Below, in pieces: positions 54,874 through 62,066 of a stretch of DNA of 64,000 nt. Below the pieces are notes generated by a model that saw only the letters and a program-made list of their open reading frames with translations, did no database searches and was not told the DNA's origin. The stretch is from Stenotrophomonas maltophilia (lineage in GTDB: Bacteria; Pseudomonadota; Gammaproteobacteria; Xanthomonadales; Xanthomonadaceae): NCBI RefSeq assembly GCF_025642255.1, contig NZ_CP106759.1:1143501-1207500 (forward strand). The letters run 5' to 3'. Position 1 is the first letter of the stretch, and each line of letters begins with the position of its first letter. The position numbers and the translations under genes are program-made.

Positions 54874-55005
54874 TGCCACAGCGCGGTGGAGCTGGAAGAC
54901 CGCGAGATCGTCGGCCAGCTGGAGAAGCGGGCCAAGGAGCTCGGCTTCCAGCCGCAGGCGCAGACGCTGGAAGTGCACGGACTCTGCGCCCGCTGCGCAG
55001 GCTGA
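54874..55005 (+). pseudogene. duplicate 3' end of zur (right flank of insert)
   Basis: A second copy of the zur 3' end, encoding residues 121-163 and the stop, all identical in protein sequence. It has no start codon or promoter of its own and is a remnant. It matches 52782-52913 with three synonymous changes (54981, 54999, 55002). It is probably the original chromosomal end of zur, displaced when the element arrived, or the reverse. Confidence 0.92.
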
Positions 55006-55020
55006 GCGGCCGGTGGGATT

Positions 55021-55062
55021 GGGGTCAGATCCCTTTTGCCTTGGCAAAAGGAATCTGACCCC
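55021..55062. repeat. dispersed palindrome, copy 1
   Basis: A 42-base near-perfect palindrome opening ggggtcagatcccttttgcc and closing with ggcaaaaggaatctgacccc. A relative lies at 63378-63414. It sits just beyond the right repeat, between the convergent emrA operon and zur remnant, and could act as a terminator. Confidence 0.75.
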
Positions 55063-55079
55063 GTTTCACGAGCTCGACC

Positions 55080-56240
55080 CTACCGGGCCGGCGCAGGCTC
55101 GGCCGCCGTATCCACCCGTGCGATCACCGACATGCCGGGACGCAGTCGCGCGGCCAGCTCCTGCCCCGGATCGATCGAGATCCGGATTGGTAGCCGCTGC
55201 ACCACCTTGGTGAAGTTGCCGCTGGCATTGTCCGGACGCAGGACGCTGAATTCCGAGCCGGTGGCGGGGGCGATCTGCTCCACATGGCCGCGCAGCACCT
55301 GGCCCTGGAACGCGTCCACGGCGAAGGTCGCAGGTTGGCCGATGCGCATCTGCCAGGTCTGGCCCTCCTTGTAGTTGGCGACCACCCACAGCGCGTCGGG
55401 CACCAGGAACAGCAGCTGCGAGCCGGCGGCCACGTACTGGCCGGTCCGCACGCTGGCCTCGCTGATCTGCCCGTCGCGCGGCGCATGGATCACGGTATTG
55501 GCCAGGTCGATGCGTGCCAGTTCCAGCTGCGCCTGTGCGCTTTCCACCTGTGCCTCCAGGCTCTTGCGCGCCACCTGGGTGGAGACCAGCGTTTCCTCGG
55601 CGATGCGGATCTGCGCCTGTGACTGCTGCACGCTGGCCTGCGCTGACGCTTGCGTCGTGCGGAACCGGTCGCGGTCATTGATCGATACCAGGCGTTGTGC
55701 GGCGAGCTGCTCGTACCGTTTCAGCTCGTTGCGGGAGCGCTCAAGCTCGGCCTTGCCGGCGGACAGGGTGGCCTGGGCCGCAGCGATCTGCGCGCGGTTC
55801 TGCGCCTGCGACTGATCGGAGTTGGCCAACGCCGCGCGCGCGCTGTCCAGCGTGGCCTGTGCCTGCGCCACGCGCTGCGCATAGATGCGGTCATCGATGC
55901 GCAGCAGGGGTTCGCCCTTCTTCACGTGCTGGAAGTCCTTCACCAGCACCTCGGTCACATAGCCATTGACCTGGGGTGCCATCACCGTGATCTGCCCGCG
56001 CACGTAGGCGTTGTCGGTGACCATCACGCTGCTGGCAAACGGCCACAGGTGCCACGCGCGCAGGATCAGTGCGATGCCCAGCAGGGCCACCACCACCATC
56101 ACGGCCACGCTGCGCGCACTGGGTCTGAGGTACTTCGGCGCGACCGCCGGCTCAGCCGGCGTGGGCGCAGGTGCCGCATCGGTTGGCGGCGGTGGGGTCA
56201 CGTTGTCGGCATCGTCGGGACGGGGCGGGACGGGAGGCAT
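55080..56240 (-). CDS. emrA: EmrA-type membrane fusion protein
   Basis: A 386-residue HlyD-family adaptor for MFS pumps. A proline-rich N-terminus precedes a membrane anchor (residues about 45-65, VAVMVVVALLGIALILRAWH), then the lipoyl halves (VTDNAYVRGQITVMAPQVNG; APRDGQISEASVRTGQYV) around a long helical hairpin (residues about 120-250). The V-x-T-x-N-A-Y-V-x-G motif is typical of EmrA. Its ATG lies 10 bases after the EmrB stop, so both are in one operon, read from the TetR gene. Confidence 0.9.
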   Translation of the reverse strand: MPPVPPRPDDADNVTPPPPTDAAPAPTPAEPAVAPKYLRPSARSVAVMVVVALLGIALILRAWHLWPFASSVMVTDNAYVRGQITVMAPQVNGYVTEVLVKDFQHVKKGEPLLRIDDRIYAQRVAQAQATLDSARAALANSDQSQAQNRAQIAAAQATLSAGKAELERSRNELKRYEQLAAQRLVSINDRDRFRTTQASAQASVQQSQAQIRIAEETLVSTQVARKSLEAQVESAQAQLELARIDLANTVIHAPRDGQISEASVRTGQYVAAGSQLLFLVPDALWVVANYKEGQTWQMRIGQPATFAVDAFQGQVLRGHVEQIAPATGSEFSVLRPDNASGNFTKVVQRLPIRISIDPGQELAARLRPGMSVIARVDTAAEPAPAR

Positions 56241-56250
56241 GGCGAAGGAC

Positions 56251-57924
56251 TCATCGGGGCGCTGCGGGGGAGGCCGCAGCGGAGGAGGGCGGATGGCGCT
56301 TGCGCCACTGCTTGAGCACGGCGGTACGCAGCGACAGCAGCAGCAACCAGCACAGGAAGCCGATCGCCAGCCAGCCGCTCAGGGTGAACACATCATTGAA
56401 CCCACGGACATTGGCCTCGCGGCGCGTCGTCTGTGCCAGCTGCGCGGTGCCCTGCGCGCTGCGCAGCACCGGATCGGTGATCTGCGCGGCGTACAGCTGC
56501 TGCTGGATGCGCAGGCGCTGCGCCACCACCGGGTCGGCGGGATCAAGCTGGCTGGTCAGCGCGCTGGAATACAGCTGTTCGCGATGCAGCTGGAAGGTTC
56601 CCAGCAGCGCCGAGCCGGCCAGCCCGCCCAGCGTCTGGGTGATCGACAGCGTTACCAGGAAGGTGATCATGTGGTCCACACCCTGTTTCAGGGCGGCGGA
56701 GATACCCAGCATGATCAGCGGGCCCATGAACATCCCGGCACCGACCGAGGCCAGGAACTGGCTGAGGTAGAAATCGTGGGGACGGTCCATGCTGGTGCGG
56801 TTCTGGTCGAAGAACGCCGCCGAACCCAGCAGCAGGATCGCCATCAGCAGCTGCGGGATCAGCCGCTTCGGGCCGAAGGTCACGGCGGTACCGATGATGC
56901 CGGTGACAACCCCTGCCAGAATCACCACGAACAAGGGGCGCAGCTGGTCCGGGCCCATGCCCAGCGTGCGCATCAGGCTGACCACGCCGTAGGACTGCTC
57001 GGTGGTCAGGAAGCGGATGAGGAACGCACCCACGATGAAGTGCAGTACCGGCAGGCTGGCCAGCCAGCGCGTCTGCAGCAGTGGATTGCGCCGGTAGTGC
57101 TCGATGATGAAGGCGGTGGTCGACAATGCGATCGAGGCGACCAGCGCCCAGCCCAGCCACGGTGTGTCCAGCCACCAGCGCGTGTAGCCCTGGGCCAGCA
57201 CCACCACCAGCAGCGCAACCGCCGGGGCAAGCAGGCTGAAGGTGAGGAAATCCATGGGCTCGAAGGCCTTGATCTGCACGCCTGGCGGCAGCTTCAGCAC
57301 CACCACCGCCGCGAACGCACACAGCGCCAGCCCTGCTTCGAAGGAATACAGCTGGTGCCATTGCCCGGTATCGACCAGGCCGGGCGACACGATCCAGGCC
57401 AGCGGAACTGCCAGCTGCGACAGACCGACGCCGATCACCAGCAGGTTGCCGGTGAAGCGCCGCGGCAACGCCTGCAGCATGTACAGCGTACCCAGCGTCG
57501 AACACGCCGCACCGGCGAAACCGCTGGCCGCGCGCGTCAGCATCGTGGTTTCGAAGCTGCCCACGAACAGGTGCAGCACGGCCAGCGCGGCATACAGCCC
57601 CAGGCCGATCTCGGCGAACAGGCGGATGCCGTACTGCTGGCGGAACTTGAAGGCCAGCAGGTTGGCGGTGACGTTGACCATCGCGTAAGCGGCCACCAGC
57701 CAGCTGCCCTGGGTCGGGGTGAGCTGCAGTTGCCCCTGCAGGAACGGCAGGTTGGCGGTGACCAGCGCATTGCCGAGGCCGCCGGTGATGGCCACCAGCA
57801 GGGACACCAGGGCATAAGCTGCACGCCGGTAGGGTGGGTGCCACGGCATCGAAGCCGATCCGGGCATGGTCGGCTTCTCATGCTCCTCCCAGTCCGGCAC
57901 CGGCTTCAGATACGGCTGCACCAT
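56251..57924 (-). CDS. emrB: EmrB/QacA-type MFS transporter
   Basis: A 557-residue fourteen-helix DHA2-type drug exporter. The first helix region RRAAYALVSLLVAITGGLGN is followed by NLPFLQGQLQLTPTQGSWLV, a typical EmrB loop, and the helix-5 segment GNLLVIGVGLSQLAVPLAWI contributes motif C-like residues. A long periplasmic loop with QLYAAQITDPVLRSAQGTAQ (residues about 455-500) and a basic C-terminus fit. Its ATG overlaps the TetR stop as TGATG. It pairs with the EmrA-type adaptor to export hydrophobic drugs; an outer-membrane partner is not in this operon. Confidence 0.92.
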   Translation of the reverse strand: MVQPYLKPVPDWEEHEKPTMPGSASMPWHPPYRRAAYALVSLLVAITGGLGNALVTANLPFLQGQLQLTPTQGSWLVAAYAMVNVTANLLAFKFRQQYGIRLFAEIGLGLYAALAVLHLFVGSFETTMLTRAASGFAGAACSTLGTLYMLQALPRRFTGNLLVIGVGLSQLAVPLAWIVSPGLVDTGQWHQLYSFEAGLALCAFAAVVVLKLPPGVQIKAFEPMDFLTFSLLAPAVALLVVVLAQGYTRWWLDTPWLGWALVASIALSTTAFIIEHYRRNPLLQTRWLASLPVLHFIVGAFLIRFLTTEQSYGVVSLMRTLGMGPDQLRPLFVVILAGVVTGIIGTAVTFGPKRLIPQLLMAILLLGSAAFFDQNRTSMDRPHDFYLSQFLASVGAGMFMGPLIMLGISAALKQGVDHMITFLVTLSITQTLGGLAGSALLGTFQLHREQLYSSALTSQLDPADPVVAQRLRIQQQLYAAQITDPVLRSAQGTAQLAQTTRREANVRGFNDVFTLSGWLAIGFLCWLLLLSLRTAVLKQWRKRHPPSSAAASPAAPR

Positions 57925-58490
57925 CAGCGTGCTCCGCTGGCTGCTCCCTGGAGTCCTCCGCGCAGCAGTTGCAGGGCACGCCCGGCCAGACGGGCGCGCT
58001 CGTCACGGGTCTTGCCGCGAAGGGCCGCTCCCAGCATGCCGGAGATCAGTGAAATATCCGTTTTTTCCAGATCGGGACGGCACAGGCCTGCGGCGATGGC
58101 CCGCTGGATCGGTGCTTCGAGCAGGTCGCGTACGGTCTCGCGCGCGGCGCGCATGGAGGGCACGTCCGAATCAACGGCGCGCCAGTAATCGGCCAGCGCA
58201 GGTGAATCGATGATGCGCTGGGCCATCCCCTCGAACACCTCGAACAGGGCGTCGTCACGGTCGCCCAGCTGCTCCACCTGGCGGCGGATACGGTCGACCG
58301 CACGCTGCAGCAGGGCCTGGATCAGCGCGGTGCGGTCGGGAAAATTGCGGTACAGCGTGGCCCGGCCCACCTGGGCGCGTTCGACCACCAGGTCCAGCGG
58401 AGCGGTGACGCCGTGTTGCCCGAACACATGGTCGGCGGCGTCGAGAATGAGGGCACGGCGGGCAGCGGCATCAGCGCGTTGAGCGGTCAT
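57924..58490 (-). CDS. TetR-family repressor of the emr operon
   Basis: A 188-residue TetR regulator, ATG 58490. The N-terminal helix-turn-helix is seen as LILDAADHVFGQHGVTAPLD, LVVERAQVGRATLYRNFPD. The C-terminal ligand domain is all-helical. A perfect palindrome lies 11 bases upstream (58501-58518), so it probably represses itself and emrBA. The gene overlaps emrB by one base. Confidence 0.9.
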   Translation of the reverse strand: MTAQRADAAARRALILDAADHVFGQHGVTAPLDLVVERAQVGRATLYRNFPDRTALIQALLQRAVDRIRRQVEQLGDRDDALFEVFEGMAQRIIDSPALADYWRAVDSDVPSMRAARETVRDLLEAPIQRAIAAGLCRPDLEKTDISLISGMLGAALRGKTRDERARLAGRALQLLRGGLQGAASGAR

Positions 58491-58500
58491 GGGTTCATTT

Positions 58501-58518
58501 TCGGACAAAAGTGTCCGA
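58501..58518. promoter_or_regulatory. palindromic TetR operator
   Basis: The sequence tcggacaaaagtgtccga is a perfect inverted repeat of two 7-base arms around aaag, 11 bases before the TetR ATG. Length and symmetry match TetR operators. Confidence 0.7.
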
Positions 58519-58673
58519 TGTGCGAGACATTGAGTGACGGGATTGTCCGGTTGTTGTCCTACGCACATCTTTGTGATCGGTGTGTGAATTCGTATCCATG
58601 GCAGGTGGGAGGTGCCACCAGGCCATATCGATAGCGTCACGGCGCGGCTCATGTCCGAAGCCGTACCGGGTCC

Positions 58674-58702
58674 AAAAAAAGCGGGGGGCCAGCAGGCCCC
58701 CC
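58674..58702 (-). terminator. rho-independent terminator of the ZnuD-like gene
   Basis: On the minus strand, a stem ggggggcc / ggcccccc with a 4-base loop is followed by cgctttttttgg. It lies 63 bases past the stop of the receptor gene. Confidence 0.88.
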
Positions 58703-58764
58703 GGGAGAGAACGACAAGGAGCGTCGTCAGGGATCAGTGGAACGGCGTCCTGCTGCTGGAGGGG

Positions 58765-60981
58765 TCAGAAGTACGCACGGATGCCGAATGCGACACCGCG
58801 GCCCGGCAGCGGCGAGTAGTCGCGCAGCAGCGAGGTGTGCGGGCGCACTTCACGGTTGGTCAGGTTGCTGCCATCCAGGAACACCTCATAGCTGTTGCTG
58901 TCGTTGCGATCCCAGCGGTAGGCCAGGTGCGCATCGACCAGGGTGTAGCCGTCGCTCGGCTCTTCGTTCTGCGCCACGTCCTTCTGCCGGCTGTAACGCA
59001 CGGCGCCCACCGACGCGCGCCAGCCGTCCTTCGCCCAGCGCAGGTCGGCACCAACGCGGGCCGGGGCGATGCGCGGCAGGTAGCCGGTGTTGGCCAGCTC
59101 CACGGTGTAGTTGTGGTTGTGGTCACCGTGCGGCACCGCGATGTCGAGGTTGCGGCTGCCGTTGCCGTCCAGCTTGGCCTGCACGTAATCGCCGAACAGG
59201 CGCAGATCCCAGTCGCCTGCGACGCCTTCGAACAGATGCACCAGGGCTTCCGCCTCGGCACCCTTGAACACCGCATCCTGCTGCGTCCATGCACGCACCG
59301 GCAGGCCTTCGGTGACGCCGGTGTCGGCCAGGTAGATGAAGTCCTTGAACTTCGTCTGGTAGATCGAGGCGGAGAAGTCCAGGCGATCGCTGTGGGTGTG
59401 GATGCCCAGCTCGATACGCTGGCCGCGCTCGGTCTTCAGGTTGGCGTCGCCGATTTCCAGCGAGCGGGTGGCAATGTGCGCGCCAGCGGCATACAGCTCT
59501 TCATTGGTGGGGGCACGTTCGGAGCTGTCCACGCCGATGCGCAGGTCGACCGCGTCGTTGAGCTTCCAGATGCCGGCCGCGGACAGATTGGTGGCATCGA
59601 ACTGCCGGCGGCGGTAATCGCCGGTCGGGTCCAGCTTGACCTGGTCGTGGCGGCCGCCGAGTTCGAGCTTGAACGGGCCGAACTGCTTCTCCTGCAGCAC
59701 GAACAGGCCGATGTTTTTCGTTCCGGTGTCCGGCACGAATGCTTCTTCGCCCTTGGCGCCGAAATCGCTGTTGCCGAACTGCACGCCGAAGGCGCCGTCC
59801 CAGCCACCGACCTGCTGCTGTACGGCTTCCAGGCGGGTTTCGATGCCGCGGTTGGTGAAGCGTGTGGAGGGCGTGCCGGCCTCCAGCTCGACATGCTCGT
59901 AGTCGGTGTAGGCCACGCGGGCATTGATGTTCTTCAGGAACGAGACCGGGTTGTAGATGCCGGCCTTGGTCTCGAAGCGGTTCTGCACCATGTCGATGCG
60001 TACGTCATGCTCGTCGCCGCCTTCCTCCTCCTCGCCGTGATCATGATCATGATCGTGGTCATGATCGTCGCCGTCCGCGTGGACGTGGGCGCCATTGGGG
60101 ATGCCATAGTTGGTGCGATAGGTGCTGGCCGACACGCCGAAGTAGCCGCCCTCGCCCAGCCAGGTGGCACCCACACCACCGGCCCGGGTGCGGATGGAGC
60201 TGTTGTCCAGGCGGCCACGGCGCGGCTCGTCGCCTTCCTCGCCCTCGTGGTCGTGGTCATGGTCTTCGTGGTGGTCTTCCAGGCTGTCGATCACCGCGTA
60301 GCCGGGAATGCGGTAGTCGTCGCCGTTGCGCACCAGGCCGTCGACATGCAGCACGACGTTGCCGCTGACGCCGTCGAGGCGGAACATGCCGCTGCGTTCA
60401 TCATTGACGGAGTTGCCGCGCAGTTCAGCGCGGCCGCTGAGCGGACGGTCGGGCAGCTCGCGGGCGATGCGGCCATCGACGACGTTGACCGCGCCGCCGA
60501 TCGCACCGCTGCCGAACAGCAGTGTCGCCGGGCCCTTCAGCACTTCGATCTGATCAGCCAGGAACGGTTCGATGCTGGTGGCATGGTCGGCGCTGACGGT
60601 GGAGGCATCCATGTTGCCCATGCCGTTGGACAGCACGGCCACCCGCGGGCCTTCCTGGCCGCGGATGATCGGACGACCGACACCGGGGCCGAAGAAGGTG
60701 CTCTGCACGCCCGGCAGCTTGGCCACCGTATCGCCGAGGGTGCCTGCCTTCTGTTCGTCCAGGCGCTCGCCGGCGAGCACTTCGACCGGCCGCGCCAGCG
60801 ACTCGGCATCGCCCTGCAGCGGCGAGGCGGTGACCTGCACCGATGACAGCTCGGTCAGGTGGCGGTCACGGTGCGCATCGTCGTCGCCTGCGGCGAATGC
60901 GGCGAATGCGGCGGACGGCAGCAGCGCGGCGAGCGCCAGGGCGAGGGTGTGCGGCTTGAACCGCAGGGAAGGGGCGGGCAT
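58765..60981 (-). CDS. znuD: TonB-dependent zinc receptor, ZnuD-like
   Basis: A 738-residue outer-membrane receptor. ATG 60981 has AAGGA upstream and opens a signal peptide (FKPHTLALALAALLPSAAFA). The plug (residues about 45-170) includes GDTVAKLPGVQSTFFGPGVG, then RPIIRGQEGPRVAVLSNGMG and EPFLADQIEVLKGPATLLFG. The barrel closes with GRGVAFGIRAYF. Loops are full of His and Asp (DHHEDHDHDHEGEEGDE and DGDDHDHDHDHDHGEEEEGG), a signature of the ZnuD zinc receptors of Neisseria and relatives. It takes up zinc across the outer membrane with TonB. It is divergent from the MerC-domain gene, with a candidate Zur box between, and Zur itself is in this window. Confidence 0.9.
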   Translation of the reverse strand: MPAPSLRFKPHTLALALAALLPSAAFAAFAAGDDDAHRDRHLTELSSVQVTASPLQGDAESLARPVEVLAGERLDEQKAGTLGDTVAKLPGVQSTFFGPGVGRPIIRGQEGPRVAVLSNGMGNMDASTVSADHATSIEPFLADQIEVLKGPATLLFGSGAIGGAVNVVDGRIARELPDRPLSGRAELRGNSVNDERSGMFRLDGVSGNVVLHVDGLVRNGDDYRIPGYAVIDSLEDHHEDHDHDHEGEEGDEPRRGRLDNSSIRTRAGGVGATWLGEGGYFGVSASTYRTNYGIPNGAHVHADGDDHDHDHDHDHGEEEEGGDEHDVRIDMVQNRFETKAGIYNPVSFLKNINARVAYTDYEHVELEAGTPSTRFTNRGIETRLEAVQQQVGGWDGAFGVQFGNSDFGAKGEEAFVPDTGTKNIGLFVLQEKQFGPFKLELGGRHDQVKLDPTGDYRRRQFDATNLSAAGIWKLNDAVDLRIGVDSSERAPTNEELYAAGAHIATRSLEIGDANLKTERGQRIELGIHTHSDRLDFSASIYQTKFKDFIYLADTGVTEGLPVRAWTQQDAVFKGAEAEALVHLFEGVAGDWDLRLFGDYVQAKLDGNGSRNLDIAVPHGDHNHNYTVELANTGYLPRIAPARVGADLRWAKDGWRASVGAVRYSRQKDVAQNEEPSDGYTLVDAHLAYRWDRNDSNSYEVFLDGSNLTNREVRPHTSLLRDYSPLPGRGVAFGIRAYF

Positions 60982-61070
60982 CGAGAAGTCCTTGTTACTG
61001 TGTATCAATTGTGAAGCGCACGTATCCCGTCGCGGGACAGGGGGAGAGGAGATCGTGCGGACCAGGAAGG

Positions 61071-61096
61071 GATGTTATATTATTCCATAACGATTC
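61071..61096. promoter_or_regulatory. candidate Zur box between znuD-like and merC-like genes
   Basis: The segment contains atgttatattattccataac, an imperfect match to the Zur consensus GTTATA-x-TATAAC with a GTTATATTAT core and an ATAAC arm at longer than usual spacing. It is in an AT-rich part of the divergent promoter region, 91 bases from the receptor start and 20 before the MerC start. Confidence 0.5.
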
Positions 61097-61115
61097 GCCG
61101 ACCCTGCTGGAAGTC

Positions 61116-61529
61116 ATGTCCCTCTCCTCCCACCTGCGCCATCTGCTCGACCGTTTCGGTGCCACCGGATCGATGCTGTGCGCAGTGCACTGTGCGGTGA
61201 TTCCGGTGCTGCTGGCCGCAGCGCCTTCGCTGGGCCTGTCGTTCTGGCTCAGCGATGGCGTTGAACAGGCGCTGGTCGTGTTCGTGACCCTGCTGGGTCT
61301 GTTCAGCCTTGTCTGGGGCTACCGCCGGCATGGCGCCCTGCGCGCGCTGGCGTTCCTGATTCCCGGGCTGGTCGCGCTGTGGGCTGGGGTTCTGTACGAC
61401 CCGCTGCATCACAATGCCGTGCCGCACGCGGTGGTGATGACCATTGGCGGTCTGCTGGTCGGCGTTGCCCATCTGGTCAATCTGCGGCTCAACCACAGCC
61501 ACGTACACGACGCCAGCTGCGCGCACTAG
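61116..61529 (+). CDS. MerC-domain membrane protein
   Basis: A 137-residue inner-membrane protein, ATG 61116 (MSLSSHLRHLLDRFGATGSM). Four hydrophobic segments and the motif GSMLCAVHCAVIPVLLAAAP with paired cysteines fit the MerC domain, named after a mercury importer. The C-terminus is His-rich (NLRLNHSHVHDASCAH). In a Zur-type promoter, next to a zinc receptor, a role in zinc transport or trafficking is more likely than mercury transport, but this is inferred. Confidence 0.8.
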   Translation: MSLSSHLRHLLDRFGATGSMLCAVHCAVIPVLLAAAPSLGLSFWLSDGVEQALVVFVTLLGLFSLVWGYRRHGALRALAFLIPGLVALWAGVLYDPLHHNAVPHAVVMTIGGLLVGVAHLVNLRLNHSHVHDASCAH

Positions 61530-61639
61530 GCGCTCCGTGATAGGCTTTCTGATCGTGCGCGGGGGCGTCCAGCAAGGCGGCCCCGCCGAACCCGTGTCAG
61601 CACGGGGTAACCAGATTTCACATTTGAGGAGTTGAAGAC

Positions 61640-61819
61640 ATGGGTAAGGGTGACCGCAAGACCGCCAAGGGCAAGCGCTACAACGCCAGCTACGGCAACG
61701 CCCGTTCGCACACCGCGAGCAAGGTCGCCGTAGGCGCCGCTGCCCCGGTCGCCAAGAAGACCGTGGCCAAGGCTCCGGCGAAGAAGGCCGTGGCGAAGAA
61801 GGCCGTCGCCAAGGCCTGA
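61640..61819 (+). CDS. 30S ribosomal protein bTHX
   Basis: A 59-residue basic protein, MGKGDRKTAKGKRYNASYGN then ARSHTASKVAV and an Ala/Lys-rich tail. The MGKGDRKTxKGKRYxxSYGxxR block is the THX family, a small ribosomal protein bound to the 30S head. GAGGAGTTGAAG precedes the ATG. The Ala-Lys tail of about 30 residues is longer than in Thermus but usual in Xanthomonadaceae. A strong terminator follows. Confidence 0.88.
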   Translation: MGKGDRKTAKGKRYNASYGNARSHTASKVAVGAAAPVAKKTVAKAPAKKAVAKKAVAKA

Positions 61820-61844
61820 TCGGCCGGCCGATGGGTCAACGAAG

Positions 61845-61872
61845 AACGCGGCGCCTGGCGCCGCGTTTTTTT
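61845..61872 (+). terminator. rho-independent terminator after bTHX
   Basis: A 9-bp stem aacgcggcg / cgccgcgtt with a 5-base loop, followed by a run of T. Confidence 0.9.
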
Positions 61873-61898
61873 ATGCGTGTCGTTGCGGCCGCCGCGTT

Positions 61899-62060
61899 CG
61901 CCGGGCATGGCCCGGCGCTACCCACATTGGCACGGTAGCGCCGGGCCATGCCCGGCGGAGACATCCGACGCCCCATTGCCGTGGTAGCGCCGGGCCATGC
62001 CCGGCGGAGACATCCGACGCCCCATTGCCGTGGTAGCGCCGGGCCATGCCCGGCGGAGAC
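61899..62060. repeat. REP array: one inverted copy and three tandem 49-bp units
   Basis: An inverted copy (cgccgggcatggcccggcgc, 61899-61920) is followed by three copies of gtagcgccgggccatgcccg at 61935, 61984 and 62033, exactly 49 bases apart. The spacers are also repeated (ggagacatccgacgccccat). Full 49-bp units are tandem duplicates, not only REP hairpins. The array ends next to the 3' end of the phosphodiesterase gene. Confidence 0.92.
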
Positions 62061-62066
62061 GCCCGA

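Noticed and set aside
54874-55005. Second functional Fur-family gene
   Set aside because: Only the last 43 codons of zur are present, with no start codon or DNA-binding domain.
61116-61529. Mercury resistance operon
   Set aside because: Only a MerC domain is present, without merR, merT, merP or merA, and the context is zinc uptake.
61899-62060. CRISPR array
   Set aside because: The repeats are hairpin REPs with identical spacers in 49-base tandem units, and no cas genes are present.
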